A stretch of 64,000 bases of DNA from Marsupella aquatica (Eukaryota > Marchantiophyta): NCBI GenBank assembly GCA_973895155.1, contig OZ316895.1, forward strand, positions 17,236,001 to 17,300,000. Reading direction: 5' to 3'. Shown piece by piece: positions 1 to 13,300 of this stretch. Made by a program: the position numbers and the translations under genes. Numbering within the stretch: position 1 is the stretch's first letter; each line of letters begins with the position of its first letter. The notes beneath the pieces were generated by a model that saw only the letters and a list, made by a program, of their open reading frames with translations, did no database searches and was not told the DNA's origin.

Positions 1-252
1 GTTCCTACGAGTGTAAAGTCCAAACTTGAGAATCCCCGGATCCAAATTTGATCCAGTATTTTATGCTGTAAATTTGTCTACGTGAGAACCAAAACTTACA
101 TAGTGGTTTAAGTGTAGGGTAACCCCCAAAAATTACATAGTAATGGGATGTAATTCCCAAGGTAGTTATAGCCAGTTATTCCCAAGTGGGGACAAGTTCC
201 CCAGAGTATAAAGTCCAAATTGAGAATCCTCAGATGCAAATTTGAGAATCCC
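1..252. repeat. Dispersed direct repeat, two copies about 194 bp apart
   Basis: Positions 1-51 and 195-245 share a segment of about 50 bp beginning with gttcc and containing taaagtccaaa, ttgagaatcc and caaatttga, with a few mismatches and one small gap. The element is cut by the left window edge. No protein is seen in it. It may be part of a degenerate transposon or a local duplication. Confidence 0.6.
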
Positions 253-1412
253 CAGGCCAGGCTGGCTAACACGTCGGTTCAGTGGGTCAAGTGTAATGTA
301 ACCCATCAGGGGGATAATGCCTCATAACCACGTACACACATTAAAAAACAAAACATTCACGAGGGGTTTAAAGCTGTCAATTATCAGTGTGAGCGGGAAA
401 GGAGGACAAAACATCAGCAAGCCTGGATGATATGACACCCGATCTTACAAGGTTTTCATTGGAGATAGGAAAAGCAATGTGGGCTTGGTTTTTATTTTCA
501 AGCGGATCCTGTTTTTTCCTTTCGTCACGAAGGTTAACGAACCAGATGACAGTCAGTCTGGAATTAAAATCAATGTCTGAAACAGCCTGCACATATGGAC
601 AATCCGGAACTTGGCCTCAAATGCTCAACGTGTGTTTCACCAATGGCTTGAAAAAGGTTTCTCTCCAAGCAGGTGAGGAATGATGTCATTACCGACAATC
701 GACAGCAGCTGCCTCGACTTGAGGGTGATAAATTGTTAATCTTCTTGGGTAATGTTGGTCATGTAGATGCTACAGGGTGTAGAGATGGTATTTCAGAGAG
801 GTAGCTAAGGTATACCTTTTCAACGCCACTAGCGTGCTCATCAGATTTGCTAGTAAATGGAAAGCACGACTTGCGCTCTCAAGAAACAACTTTCTTGCTT
901 TTGGTGGATCATTGCCTATCGGATGATGAAGATAAGAAGGGTCTCTCTTCTGCAGGAAGCGATCTGTTAGTACAGAAAGGCGATGCCGAAGAATGTGCCG
1001 AACCGAAGTTTCAAGATGGAAGGTATCCTTATTCTAATGAATGATTGAATTTTAACACAAGGAGCACCTCGAGCACGTCTTGCTTCACGATGATCTTGAG
1101 AAATCATAGCAGATCAGCCTAGTAAAGCTACCAGAGAAACCGGACAATTTCTCCATCTAACCCTGTGGTTTCAATGTAGGACTTGAAGACCACACTTCTC
1201 TGCATCTGAAACTGGCCACTCGATTCCATGATCTTACAAGACGATACTGGATCCCACATATCAACGAGTACCGCAGAGGTCTAAGAATATACATCACGAG
1301 CCCACAATGAACCCCAAGTGCTTGAGCAAGTCGGGTTTGACTGAAATCGGACATTCCATATTTAGGAGGTAACAAAGCCTCGAAATGGAAACCTCACTGA
1401 TTCTAAAGCTCG
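253..1412. other. Spacer downstream of MurD, no supported gene
   Basis: This stretch lies 3' of the MurD stop codon. Short open frames exist on both strands. One at 592-377 (-) is preceded by an acceptor-like tatgtgcag, and one at 847-1044 (+) ends near a donor-like aaggtatcc. I could not join either to a neighbouring exon in phase and neither resembles a known family. I therefore see no supported gene here; the MurD 3' untranslated region probably occupies its right end. Confidence 0.4.
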
Positions 1413-4400
1413 TCAAGAGACTGGCATTTTGGCAAGTTCAGTAAAGACCTGTCCACGATGTTCAAAATTTTGAAACTCATCAAAGCTCGCACAGGCTGGA
1501 CTCAGAAGTACCACATCTCCTGCATAAGGGTCAAAAAATAATTCTCACGTACTGCAGTGCATATGGCAATATCAACCCACATGATCATCCTCCCAGCACA
1601 AGTCTATCTACGTTCTGGTCAGTTGCTAGCCAAACCCGTCACGAGAAGGGATTCAGATATTGACATCAGGCACTAACAAATTTGAGAACATGCATGGGAT
1701 ACGGAACCATGGGCGAAACAAAATACATGGACAAGGAAAGTACTGAATCCTAAGGAAAAGGATAGCAAACCTGGTTTCGCAAGAGATCGAGCAAGATCAA
1801 CAGCATCCTTCATGAAGTCCGTTTGAACACAAGGAACTGTAATTCCTGCATCCCGTAGCTCCATTTCGATCTGCTTTCCTGATGCTCCAAACTGCAAGGT
1901 AGATATTGCCGACGTGGCTTGGAAGTTTGTAATAAAAATAAGAGAGTAGTGGAACGGACATGTCAAATCCTGCACCTCTATTCCACACTTGGATTATAGT
2001 CACTCTAAACCAAAGCGCTTCGATATTGTATCAGACATGAGTTAGCAAAGATTGTCAGAGCGGAAATAGTTTATTTCTATCATAATGCGCACAAATAGCT
2101 ACTTCTGAGCAGAGAAAGAAACTTTACCAAAACGACCGCTTTGTGAGAATTTAATAAACTGACTAGTCGGTCAAAACCAAGGCTCTTCGCCTCGACAACC
2201 TGCACATAACGAAGCTTTGCACTGAGTGACGAAAAGCGTTAAAAATACAAGCAGCAATGGACGTAATAATCAAAGGGTGTTTATCCTACTCAAAGATTTT
2301 GGAGTTACCTTTGCCAAGCCTCCAATCAAGACAACAGCTTTCCGGCCAGTCATGCCCCCTAGCCCAACAACAGTTGCATCAACATTTGTAGCCTTGCTAT
2401 CGTTCACCCACAAAACCTCTTTTTCATCTTGGTGTACTGCAAAAACCAGCCTCGCCCAAGTCAATCCTTCGAGCGGGTGCAGAACGAGAGGAGTTTTGAA
2501 AATAATGAATCAACTGAGTGAGAAAATATAAATTCAAGAACGATGGGAACATTTCATTTTAACTCTTGTGGGCCTCACTAAGATATGTCACCGCTCTCCA
2601 CGGTGCTTTTACCGCTCTCCACGGTGCATTATGGTCTGGAATTTCACATTCACTGTGTGGAAGAAATAGCGCTTAGGACTTCTGGTGTCTAAGGGCAGAA
2701 AGATCTGGCGTGATTAACAGTTACCAATTTCCGTTCTAGGGGCAGGATGATCTGAAGTGATTAGCAATTACCAATTTCCATTCGATGAGGAGGAGCTGAA
2801 AGGTTCGGAATTGCATCTTGAATAATGTCCTCATCCAAACCAACGTCCAGAGCCAGTGCGATCAGCGCAGCAGTTCCAGCATTATGTGCGTTATGAGAGC
2901 CAACAGCCTTTAGACCACTGAGATAGAGACCCGCTTGCACTCCGGTGGTAGGAACCATAACGAAAGCTCGGCGTGCCTGACTATCAAGCTTTTAACAACA
3001 ACAAAGCGGTCGTGTCAGTTTTCTTTCATTCAAATGCTACAAATTTTTGGCAAAGCATTAAAGAACATTTCAAGCCAAGCATGATAAACATCGGAGTCAA
3101 CCTGAACACCTGGGAGACCTCCAAGCCAAGCTCGTGTGCCTTTGTGACCTGATTGAAGAGCCAGTTTCCGCAGCAAGGAGTCCGCTGCAGCAGGTTCAAC
3201 ATATTGAAAACAAGCAGCTTGTCAGCACGAGTCTCCAGAGCGAAATGATGATTTAGGGACCAAAGAGAAAAGGCAAAATCTTTGTGTTTCACATTTTCCT
3301 TGTTCACTGAGCTTAATGAGAATGTGATCAAATACGGCATGGGCATTCATCTACAATGTGATGACTTGTCTACATAGCAGTCACTAACCGTGTGGGACAA
3401 CAGCAAGACTGGAAGAATTCATTTGAGCAAATAGCCGACACTTTGTCAATCCATAGTTCTCCATTGTCTTATGCCTCTCAAGATGATCAGGAGAAAGATT
3501 GAGAATGACAGCAACCTGTTGGCAAGGTTCGAGAGCAAGAGTTGAGATCAAATATTGTCATATACATAGTCGCCCTCCTACATGCAGGGTATGAGTGTAA
3601 AAATGTTGAACACAATAGTCAAGTCCAAATTAGAATAAATTGGAGTCCACGATTAACATGAAATCAGTTTGTATATGCTTTGGAAGAGGAGATTTTGGGT
3701 ACACTACATCCTCCAGCAAGGATGCTGAACCTCATTCCCCTCCTTATTCCGGCCAGTTGCAGGATTTCTTTCAGAATAGGTGGCTTGTTGAGCAATAATG
3801 TGATTGAATGACGGAAAGGAACTCCAGCGATCTACATACCTTCGGGCAAAATGAGCCTGGAAGTTCCATCTGATAGCTGCTAACTTCTACGACAGCTGTC
3901 TGCTTGCCTACAGGGTTGGTATGAAACGTGTTATTTTAGCATCCAGACAGCAGAAAAAAAGAAAAACGAAGCCGTATCAAGTCTGACGGGGCTTCCATGA
4001 AAGTAAAACTGCCGTACACACTGACACTGAGTTTCACCTGGGCGACGATTTGAAAGGAAACGAAGGCGCACAATCTTTACATAGTTTAGGTAATATTGAC
4101 ATATCGTTCCCTACAAATTCTTTCAAAGTTCAAATGCTTTCCTCAACAAATATACACAAAAGTCTCTGGGAAGAAAGCTTGCATGGAATGGTGGATCCTC
4201 TGCAGGAAAAGACAAACATTGCAAAGCAGCATCCGAAAGGGGTGTGCCAAGGTTTCCACCCACAAATGTTCGCACACCAGCATGGCGCAGCAGCTGCTTC
4301 ATTGCAACATACCAGAAATATCTCAGCATTTCTGAAAACATCGTAGCTATTCCGAACCTGGAAAATCCTCATGACAACGGCAAGCATAAAATGGAAAAGG

Positions 4401-6323
4401 ACACATATTGAATTAATAGCAACAGATTAATGACTGGACCGTCCTGCATGAACTAAACATGATCAAAATTTCACTTGAAGGAATCTCTAAGAACATACAG
4501 GAGAACCTATGAAGTCTTTCCCGACCTGTCCTACAAAAGTTGTGACGGTAGACTTCCCATTAGTCCCAGAAACAGCAGCAATTTTGATGCCTTTGGGCAA
4601 AGCTTCAGCTGCAAAGCTGAGCTCAGAAATTGCTGGTACCCCCTGCAATTCACCATCCAAGGAGCAGAAAACCCAAATTTCACCTTATTAAAAAGGGCGT
4701 CTAAACGCTGCGAACTAATTACCACGGGGAATCAAGCAAAGTAAGGCCAATTCCAATTGCTGCAAGCAATGTCAATCTTGAGCTAGCATGTCACTCGGAA
4801 CATATATGAACAATGACAGTATCACGTAGGAATGTACCGCTTGAATGGCTGAGGCTATCTCAGACTGTGCTGCAGAGACACCAGGCGATAGCACGAGCCG
4901 AGATGCTTCATGGAAAGTTTCCCTCTTATGTGGACCCAGTTCGATTCGTAACCTGGTTGCCAATGCAGGATCAACCTAGTTTGTAAAAGAAAATTACAAC
5001 AGAATGTCACTACGAGCTACAGCGATAAAATGCAGAACGAAGATAAATCAGTAAAATTGAAAATTGAATTTTGAAAATAAGATAGGCAACCCTTGTTCTG
5101 AGAAAGACCACTGCAAAGTGACTCGAGCGGAGACGGCTCCAGACAAGAGTAAAAGATCAATGTCACAGTGAACTCTGATTTCGATCTCTATGCTGTTCAA
5201 TTAGATAATCAATGATTACTGATATTCGGCAAATACTTTGATGTCACCAATTTGAAGTTCTTAATAGTATTTGGGTTGGGTTCAAGACAATGCTACCGAT
5301 GCTATCGGCTAATGGTTAAATTGAAATTTAGGCAGAGCATATTCTCCCTGGACAAGAACCTTTTTTAAGGTGTAATGCAGACCTTTGGTATTTCTACGTC
5401 AGCTTTTACGTCTACAGCGACAACGTTTGCCCCACGGGCCAAGGCAAGCTTCACTGCAGCACGTCCAGATGCTCCAAGTCCTACAACCTGGCCATTACAT
5501 CAAATTGAATGAAGTCCTCAAGTACAGGAGAATTCCGAAGATTGCAGTGCAACAACCTCTTCAGTCCATTTGAACGTTAAAGATCAGAAAACCAATTCAC
5601 TGACGGAATCTCAGAACAACATTCAAAACCAATGCACTTTGAACAGCCTGAAACTGCTGAGATCTTAGCCTAGCATCGCACAGCCTGGGAAACAGGGTCT
5701 AATATTTTGCTTCGAGACATCAGATTCAGAGAAAAACTTCCTAAATTCAGGGAAGACCAAATAGAAACGCATCGTTCGTCACAGTTCTTGTATGCAATCG
5801 TTTGAAGCCAAAGAGCATAAACTCTGACGAAACACTAAAGCAACGATAGCAAAATACCTACTGGTTAAAAATGCAGGGCGATATTTTGGCATGTTATTGA
5901 AATGACAAAATGAAGTAGGCAATTTTGCGGTCAAAAGGATTTTGCAGCATTAAACTACGATTTCCACAAATATACCTCAACTAGCCTGCACCCATTATTC
6001 CACACAAAATTTATGTCGAGAGCAGTGGGTTTAATTAAGAAGGCGAACTTACCACAATGTTTTTTCCAATGAGGTCCTGACGCGATTGGACGACAGTGGC
6101 TATCAGTCTCGGTCTTCTCACATCTTTTCTTTTCACATGTCCTCTCCAGCTCAAGCTCGTACGAAAGAATCCTGACTTCAAGCCAACTCCTACACCACAT
6201 TCACTTCAGTGTCACTTCCACAAAGTGATTTAGGATATAAAAAAATGCAGTAACTTCAAGCATCCAACAGAGAATCGAGCTTCCTTCTACTGATACAGGA
6301 ATCCCACTCCTCAGAATACCCAT
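1413..6323 (-). CDS. MurD: UDP-N-acetylmuramoyl-L-alanine:D-glutamate ligase (MurD), plastid
   Basis: MurD adds D-glutamate to UDP-MurNAc-L-Ala using ATP. In plants it would act in the stroma, building the thin peptidoglycan of bryophyte plastids. Exons inferred on the minus strand: 6203-6053, 5487-5383, 4975-4838, 4642-4526, about 4296-4183, 3899-3840, 3515-3389, 3148-3102, 2976-2772, 2436-2309, 2199-2128, 1891-1771 and 1519-1413. All phases agree, giving about 496 residues before any transit-peptide exon. Visible motifs in order: N-terminal Rossmann [11 protein letters not shown], ligase P-loop [53 protein letters not shown], and the terminal [17 protein letters not shown], which matches the usual MurD C-terminus. 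The extreme 5' end is unresolved: an ATG at 6323 is plausible but the first splice is not clear. The fifth intron needs a GC donor (CAT|GCAAGC at 4183). Telo-box sequence lies about 40 bp upstream. Confidence 0.9.
2685..2779 (-). repeat. 47-bp tandem duplication containing a splice donor
   Basis: On the minus strand the end of the MurD exon at 2772 (GGAAATTG followed by GTAATTGCTAATCAC) recurs 47 bp downstream as GGAAATTG followed by GTAACTGTTAATCAC. The second copy starts at 2732. Two similar 5' splice sites therefore stand in tandem. Use of the distal donor would add 47 nt and shift the frame. Confidence 0.7.
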
Positions 6324-6363
6324 GTAACCCATCAATATCGCTGCTGCAGGTCTTGTGGCATGG

Positions 6364-6393
6364 GCCCTAAACCCTAGACCCTAAACCCTCACC
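6364..6393. promoter_or_regulatory. Telo-box cluster upstream of MurD
   Basis: The sequence contains ccctaaaccctagaccctaaaccct, three near-perfect copies of the plant telomere heptamer, about 40 bp upstream of the likely MurD start. Such telo-boxes (AAACCCTA) are frequent near the 5' ends of plant genes for growth and organelle function. A chance interstitial telomere fragment is the alternative. Confidence 0.5.
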
Positions 6394-6399
6394 CGCTTT

Positions 6400-9300
6400 C
6401 ATGATGTTTTTATTCATTCAGATTCAATACTGATCACAACACAGAGAGGAAACCACTTACCTCTTACAGATATCCCTGCTGTATATATCTCATCTACGCA
6501 TTTTTGAGCTGGAGCACTGCAGCTCAGGTTCAAGCAGCTGGATTGGATCATCTCTTCCTTCCTTTTCTTCTCCAACTTCTACTGTCGAGCTCTACGGCAA
6601 TAGTACTCGAATTGTATTTGCAATCGACATCGAGCAAATCACTGTAAAGTCAATCTATGCCGACTGGGAGCGCAGATATCAAGGGACCGTCTCCGTACTC
6701 CTGCAGTTAGCGAAGACACCAGGAACTTACTCTCAGACCCACAAACGGAGACCAAACGGAGACCAAACCAGTGTTTGTTGTTGTGACAAAGAGTCATGGT
6801 TAGTTTGTTTATTTATTTTAATTTGGAAAGTAAATGAGGAAGAACACTTAGTAGACTCTCCCACCCCAATAGTGGCATACATTGATTGTAGGGACCCCAT
6901 TTAGGGGTGAGCCTCCAAAACTCACAAGGGGATCCCGCAGCAGGAGAGAGAGAGTATTAAAGTATAACTACAAAGTGGCAACTAGTGGCCCAGTAGATAA
7001 TCAAAACTCCATCCACTACCCACATAACCCATCCCACCAACCAACGTGGGACCTCTTAGTTCCAGGCTAATCTTCTAACCAACTAACCTAATAAGCCAGT
7101 TGGTTTGGGTATTTTGAAGAATGATATTACACTGAAATCTGAGAGATATTTCTATGTTCTTACAAGGGAAATTGTTACTGACCCCATGGGAAACTCCTTC
7201 GAAAATCCCTGTAAGCATGTGTAGTCACATCAGCAAGAATGATCAGTTATGCAAGTAGAACCAGCCGTGACTATTCGTGTTTGAGGCAGGCAAAGAAAAA
7301 TAGTTAGACCCCATAACTATAAAAACATTCAAAAACTGAAAAGAACACTTAAAAATAATGAAAGAAGGGGTACAACTAGGGTAAAAAGAAAGTAACTTTT
7401 AGATGGGTTGTGATTGATATATCCATGTCTTTTGGTAAATTGTTTGAATTGTCTATATAATTGGCAATTTTTTGAAATAACCATGGGTAAAAAGAAACTC
7501 TTCAGCTTCTATGGTAACATAAGAAACCCTTTCGGCTACTATGAGCATAAAAGCATGATAGTTAAAGACAACAGTCACGTCTTGGTAGGACTTTTCCAAT
7601 ATTGCTATACGGCAAACCTCTATTTCAGTCTACCAAGTTGATTCTATTAAGTCATTATTTTAATTTTAATTGTAGCCTAAGTATGAGGGCTGTTTCTTTG
7701 TTATATCTAATCGAGTCCTCACTTATGTTTTTCTTCATTTCTTTCTCATAACCTGCAAGTCTCCATGGAATGTACCCACCACTGCGCTACACTGTCATAT
7801 TCAGACCTGTCATTACATTTATTTAAGGGCTTCATGACCCACACCCCTGGTCCACATCTCCGTGTCTTTCACCTGTCCAAGACTTGTTGCATCTGCATTT
7901 ATTCATAATAAAGTCATTTTCATTATTTTATCAACAAAATTTACTTAATAAATTTAAATAAGATACCGTAATATGTCTTATATATCTTTTTTGAATATTA
8001 AGTTAAGCGGGAAGTAAGATGTTGAGTTATTAGAACAGGTAGCTATAACATAAATTAGTCACAAATTGGATTTTCTTGCATAGCTAGTCATTCTTGTTTG
8101 TGATCATTAGTAGTGATGTGGCTGCACGTGCTTCCAGGGATTTTGGAAGGAGCTTCTTGTGGGGGTCTGTAACTAAGCGTTATATTAACTTTAACTAAAG
8201 GTCTTTTTTAAAGGGCAACATGGCACTGGTTTACTCCAAAGACTGACGTGGCAAAGACCAACAGGGCAATCCATAAAGAACAACAAACGCAAGTCAGAAC
8301 CAAAAGCCATAGAGGCAAATTAAAACCACCCAAAGAAGCCTAAAATTGCCTCAGCACTCTTGTATAACATGCAGAATCAAGGCAAGGTCAGCCACCCAGA
8401 AAAACAAATAGCCAAGGCTCAAGGCCTGGAGCACTTCCAAAAGAGTAAGTGGCAGTCATACAGACAAGAGCAAGCATTACAAATCAAAAATGAAACCAGT
8501 GGAAGAGGGAGTTCACAACAGACTGTGCTCTTTCAGTCATGGCAGTGAGTGCGGTGAGGGTTTGACTCAACCATCTGCAGTGGCCTTTTGCATGCTCCAA
8601 GTGCATTGAAGCGTAGCTTGAACATTCACAACAGTCCTCTGGACAATGAGTTGCACCGGAAACCGGCCACTGTTAGTGTGAAATTTGTGTTGGTTGTGCT
8701 CAATCCAGATGCTAAATGTTCAAGTCAAGATCAGAATAATTGGTGATCTCATTCTATCCATTTCAAAATTTGTATGGATCATGCTAAAGTTATCAATGGA
8801 GGGAATAGAAGAGTAGCTTGCCAAGCCACTCCTCATATTAGAACCCTTCAAATGAGATGAGCTAAGAATCATTTTCCATTTACCCCATACCCGGTTGTTG
8901 CAACAGGGGTGCAGCACCAAAAGTGTACTGGTTTTGTTTCCCTACCTCCTTTCCAAGAATGGGGAACGTGTCAAAATAGTCCAATGCCCATGCAAGCATA
9001 GTCTATAGTGATTGAAGTTGAGCAGGCTGCTGTGTTTTTTTAACATAAGTGAGACAGCCAGGCAGCTGGACATTGTGGGGAGTCAGCTGGGCAACTCAAT
9101 TTCAAAGAAGTGTGCAAGCTGTGGAGAGCCATAGGTTAGGCACATTATAGCATGCTCATCCCGGAAGATGCTTGATTTTTTGTCTTTAGTGATTTGTAAG
9201 TGGATAAAATAAGAGAGTAGAACTATAATACATATTAAAGAGAGAGTGAGATAATGTAGTATAAGTAGAGCACATGCAAAGAAAAGCACATAGTGACCAA

Positions 9301-10323
9301 TGCAAAGTACAAGCAAGTTCTATGGCACGAAGGTGCTAAGATATGTGCACTTATTAATTAATGACACTCAATTCAATAAAACCCAGAAACTTAGGAAAGA
9401 AAGCCATGAGGAGAACTTAACACACTATGTGTTGAGGTTATTAATAATCATTCCTCTCACTTATAAAAAGACTTAAAACTTTGTTCAAGTGGTAGAAAAT
9501 AAAGCCATTGGTTTCACACACTTGAAATCTAGGAGATAACACATTTTTATAATAAGCTCAAAATACTCTAGTATAACAAGACACAAAAGATATAAATACT
9601 ACAAAATCTGAAAGGTGGATTCACTCGATTCACCATATAGTAGAGCTGGACACAAAAAAATATAAATACTACAAAATCTGAAAGGTGGGTAAACCTTTCA
9701 AGGTGGATAAATTTGAAAGATGGATTCACCATATAGTAGAGCTGCACACTTTGGGGAGTCAGCTGGGCAACTCAATTTCAAAGAAGTGTTGCAAGCTGGA
9801 GAGCCATAGGTTAGGCACACAAAAGCTAGGCAGTGGCACCTGGAGGCCCATTTCATGCATAGAAGAACATATCACCTTAATGAAACCAAACCAGTCAAGG
9901 AGGCTTCCAGCCATAATGACATTTAGTAAAGAGACCATGAGCTTAAAACAATAGACTACACATTCTAGTGTAGTGTGAGCCATAATGACATTCAGTAAAG
10001 AGACAATGAGCAGAAAAAATGGACTGCATAGCATATTCTAGTGTGAGTGTAATGTGTTTTTTTTTTGTGAGAGGACAGCTTGAAGCTCAGCTCTGCAGAT
10101 TCGAGAGCGGGATTTTGAGTCACGAAGCTGACCTTCTAGTTTTGTTCTGTCGTGCTCAGTGGAAAAACCTGTCATTCCAATCAGTGGAGTGGATGAGATA
10201 GCGAAATTGGAATGCTTCTACAAAGACGCGGACGCATTGTGAAGTCGGAATTGTAGTGAAGGGCGAAAGGGTTGACGTGGAGAGAGGCCCTGTTTTCTCA
10301 TCGACAATATGGACAGGAGGAGG
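6400..10323. other. AT-rich spacer between divergent genes
   Basis: About 3.9 kb lies between the MurD 5' end and the next plus-strand gene. The part from 7.1 to 10.0 kb is strongly AT-rich. Open frames are short and unlike any family I know. Apart from the local duplications at 9.1-10.0 kb there is no recognisable content; the last few hundred bases should hold the promoter and leader of the gene starting at 10324. Confidence 0.5.
9075..10010. repeat. Cluster of interleaved direct duplications
   Basis: A segment of about 68 bp (ggggagtcagctgggcaact through gccataggttaggcaca) occurs at 9075-9144 and 9751-9819. A second unit, ataaatactacaaaatctga, occurs at about 9590 and 9661. A third, gattcaccatatagtagagc, occurs at about 9626 and 9723. 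A fourth, gccataatgacatt plus agtaaagaga, occurs at about 9909 and 9979. The nested pattern suggests repeated slippage or insertion in a non-coding spacer. Confidence 0.7.
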
Positions 10324-13300
10324 ATGAATTCGGCGCACCACTTGTTGGTTTCGGTCTCCATTGCACTTATGTTCTACGCCGAACTCTCTTCCGCTTACGT
10401 AATCAGTGACTTTGTCCACTTTTCTCGAAGGGGCCAATACCATGCTGTAATTCCTCTCTGCTTTCCTCTTATTCCATAATTTTCAGCCGCTTCCTCTGCT
10501 CTCGCTCAGACTCTCTTCACTTCACATCAAGCCGTTTGTGTTGGAGGTTTTGATTTCGGAATCTCTGTCCGCGGATCCACTCAAAGTCATTCTGTGCTTT
10601 ATTCTTTACCTCTCAAGCCGTCCGGACTACACTGGCTGTGTATAGGAATTATAGTCTCTGCTGATATTTCGAGTTGAGCATCCTCTCCGAATTTCATTTC
10701 TGCACTTAATTTAGGGCTTGGACTGTATGTCCATCGGTGGTTTAGTATCCTGAGGCTTTTTCAGTTTGGAATTTGGAGTCGAGGAGATCTGTCAATGGTG
10801 GAATGTAGCTAGTATTCTGTCAGTTTGGTCCCAGCTCTTGAATGTAATAGGGCCTGGGGGTTTCAAAATGTATGTGGCTGACAGATGCGGACGCCTTGGT
10901 ATGACCAATTGGGTCGTCATTGCCCACGGTTTGGAATCAACAGCGAGGTTGGTCCGTTCTTCCGAGAAATCTTTCCGTTCGAATTGTGGCAGCGGCGTTG
11001 TTCAAATGATATGTTAATCATCATTTTGCAAAGTCATGAGGCTAGGTCTACGGAAAAGTGTTCAACATATAGTTTGCCCTATTTTCAAACTTGAGAGGCT
11101 AAGATCTACGAAAAGTGTGCAACATGTAGTTTGCCCTGTTTTTCTAAGATTTTCCCTAATTGCACTACAAAACAGAATCTCGGGGACCCTTGTTGCATAC
11201 GCTACAACGTGATGCTGAACTGTGATGCCAGATGGCCTGGAAAGCAAACAGTAAGCCTTTCGTATTGTGTTTAATTACATGTGGTTGCATCAGGTTGTTC
11301 TGCCACTTCCCAAGCCCACAGGCTACACAGGATCAGACCCTTACAAAATGTAGGTAAACCTTTGTCTCCTTATTTCGGGGTTTGTCGAAGTTTTTTTGCT
11401 CAAAAGTCTCATCCTTTTAACTGCAAGTCTGTTATCGAGACCAGCAGTTGTTGCTCATGATGAATGAGTATGTTAGACTTTGGCATTCCGAAGTATCTTT
11501 GCTGTATAGAAAAGTTTTCCACATTACTAAGTCGTCTTGCTCAGAAGTACTGGTGATACATGAGGTGACAATGGAAGCTATTTGTTATGAATGGTCTCTA
11601 GGCTTTAAACATTTATCTATGAAATGCATTCTGCGTTGTCACGATCTTTCTGGTTTGCAGATCGTTTTCATTTGGCAACGAGAAATATGCAACTCCATGG
11701 CTCTTTGTGATCGGCCGGACGGGCGCTGATGTGCCCATGATCGATGTCAACCTGGTGTGTGTACCTGCATTATTTCTGTTTAGTACTGGTGTCTGGGAAG
11801 GTATTGGATCAGACTTAAAATGCAGAAGGAGTGGCTGTAAATTTAAGCTGATAGTCAGTCGTAACTTGAAAACTAGAATGAAAAAACTCCGTACTACCTC
11901 TATATTAAAAGACCAATTTTCCAGGCGAATCATTTGCTCTTGTCACTTGTCTCAGTCCTGGCTCCGTGCCCCCATCCCAAGTGTGCCTGCAAGTGGATAT
12001 TTGGTTTCAGCAGACGCTGCATAATAGTTTGGTCTCTCTCAGAATGGGTTTCTTCCGATTTTCTTGCAGTCCTTCCTTGAGTGTGAACACATTCAGGTCC
12101 GCAGCGGTTTTCACTAATTACGTTCTAAGGAGCTCTGACTCGCTGAACTGTTGTGTTCCAGCTTATCATTCTGTAGAACTTTATGGGCAGCTGTGGCACT
12201 GCAACGTACATTGCATATTCATTTATTGTCCGTCTGAGGAACAAGTACAATCAAAGTCGTGAGTTGTCTACCTGATTCACCAAGTCGAGGAATATGTGAA
12301 CACTTGTAATATGGAAAGTTATTGGCGTGTGCAGAGATATGCAGGAGGAGATTTGGTGGGTGTCAACGCCAAGGTTGTTCCCATGCCTGAATCATGTAAG
12401 ATCCCGCGAAGGCATTATTTTCTTGTTCTGTTTCTTGTCGGTGCGAGTTGTTGGCGGGGGAGGTTGTTGTTCGTGCTTCGGATCCCCAGATAGATCACGT
12501 CCGTTGGTAGAGATTTTTCTTTACGCATGTTTCTTGCAATTTCTAAACTTAATGAAGACAGTTGTCTTTGATTCGTTCTCCATGGCACGTTTGTTTTGTC
12601 TCTAAGATGTGGACAGTTTTGGTCAGATCCTTACTGACAGTGCTTCCCGCAGATCTTAAAGAGCATGAGAGCATAAAAGCAGACTTCTGGGACACAGAGA
12701 AATGGCCAAAGCATGTCCTGGTTCGTTATATCTGGTACAATTTGTTCTCACTTCTGTTAGTTTCAATGATTTCATCTCAACTGCGAACGACACCAGTCTC
12801 AATGTTAAGATGGTTATCTAGCCTCTGCGCGCATTGTCTAAACCCTAAACCTGTTCTAATGATGGTTCAGCGTTAGCTCTATAACAAACCATGCTGTTGG
12901 CGGTAAAATATTTAGCACACGAAGAATAATTCCCCCAAAATTATTGATCCAATTTCTTGCATGTTTGCCTGCTTTGCTGTCTGCCTTGCTGGTCATGGGC
13001 GTCGGCTATTTCGAATTCGTTGCCTTTATAGATTATTATTATTTTGCCCGTCTTTTTCCAACATACCCTCCAACACTTAACTGATGAGTGATAAATGCTA
13101 CAGGGAGGAGAAATCTGAAATTGATGTGACAGGTGGCCTTTTTGTGTTGTTTGGCTCTGGTACGCTTTTAAGTTCTGGACTTGATATTGTAATTCTAATT
13201 TCTTGAGACTTATGTGCTCTTATTGTACGTGTTGAGATCCTAATTATTTTACTCCTGACTTTCAGGGTTCGTTTTAACTGTTTTCATGGCTCTTCACATA

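Noticed and set aside
377-592. 71-codon minus-strand frame with an acceptor-like site before it
   Set aside because: The best upstream exon-like sequence (ending at a donor near 648) does not join in phase, and no similarity is recognised.
9075-10010. Direct repeats considered as LTRs
   Set aside because: Units are short, lack TG...CA ends, primer-binding site and internal coding sequence.
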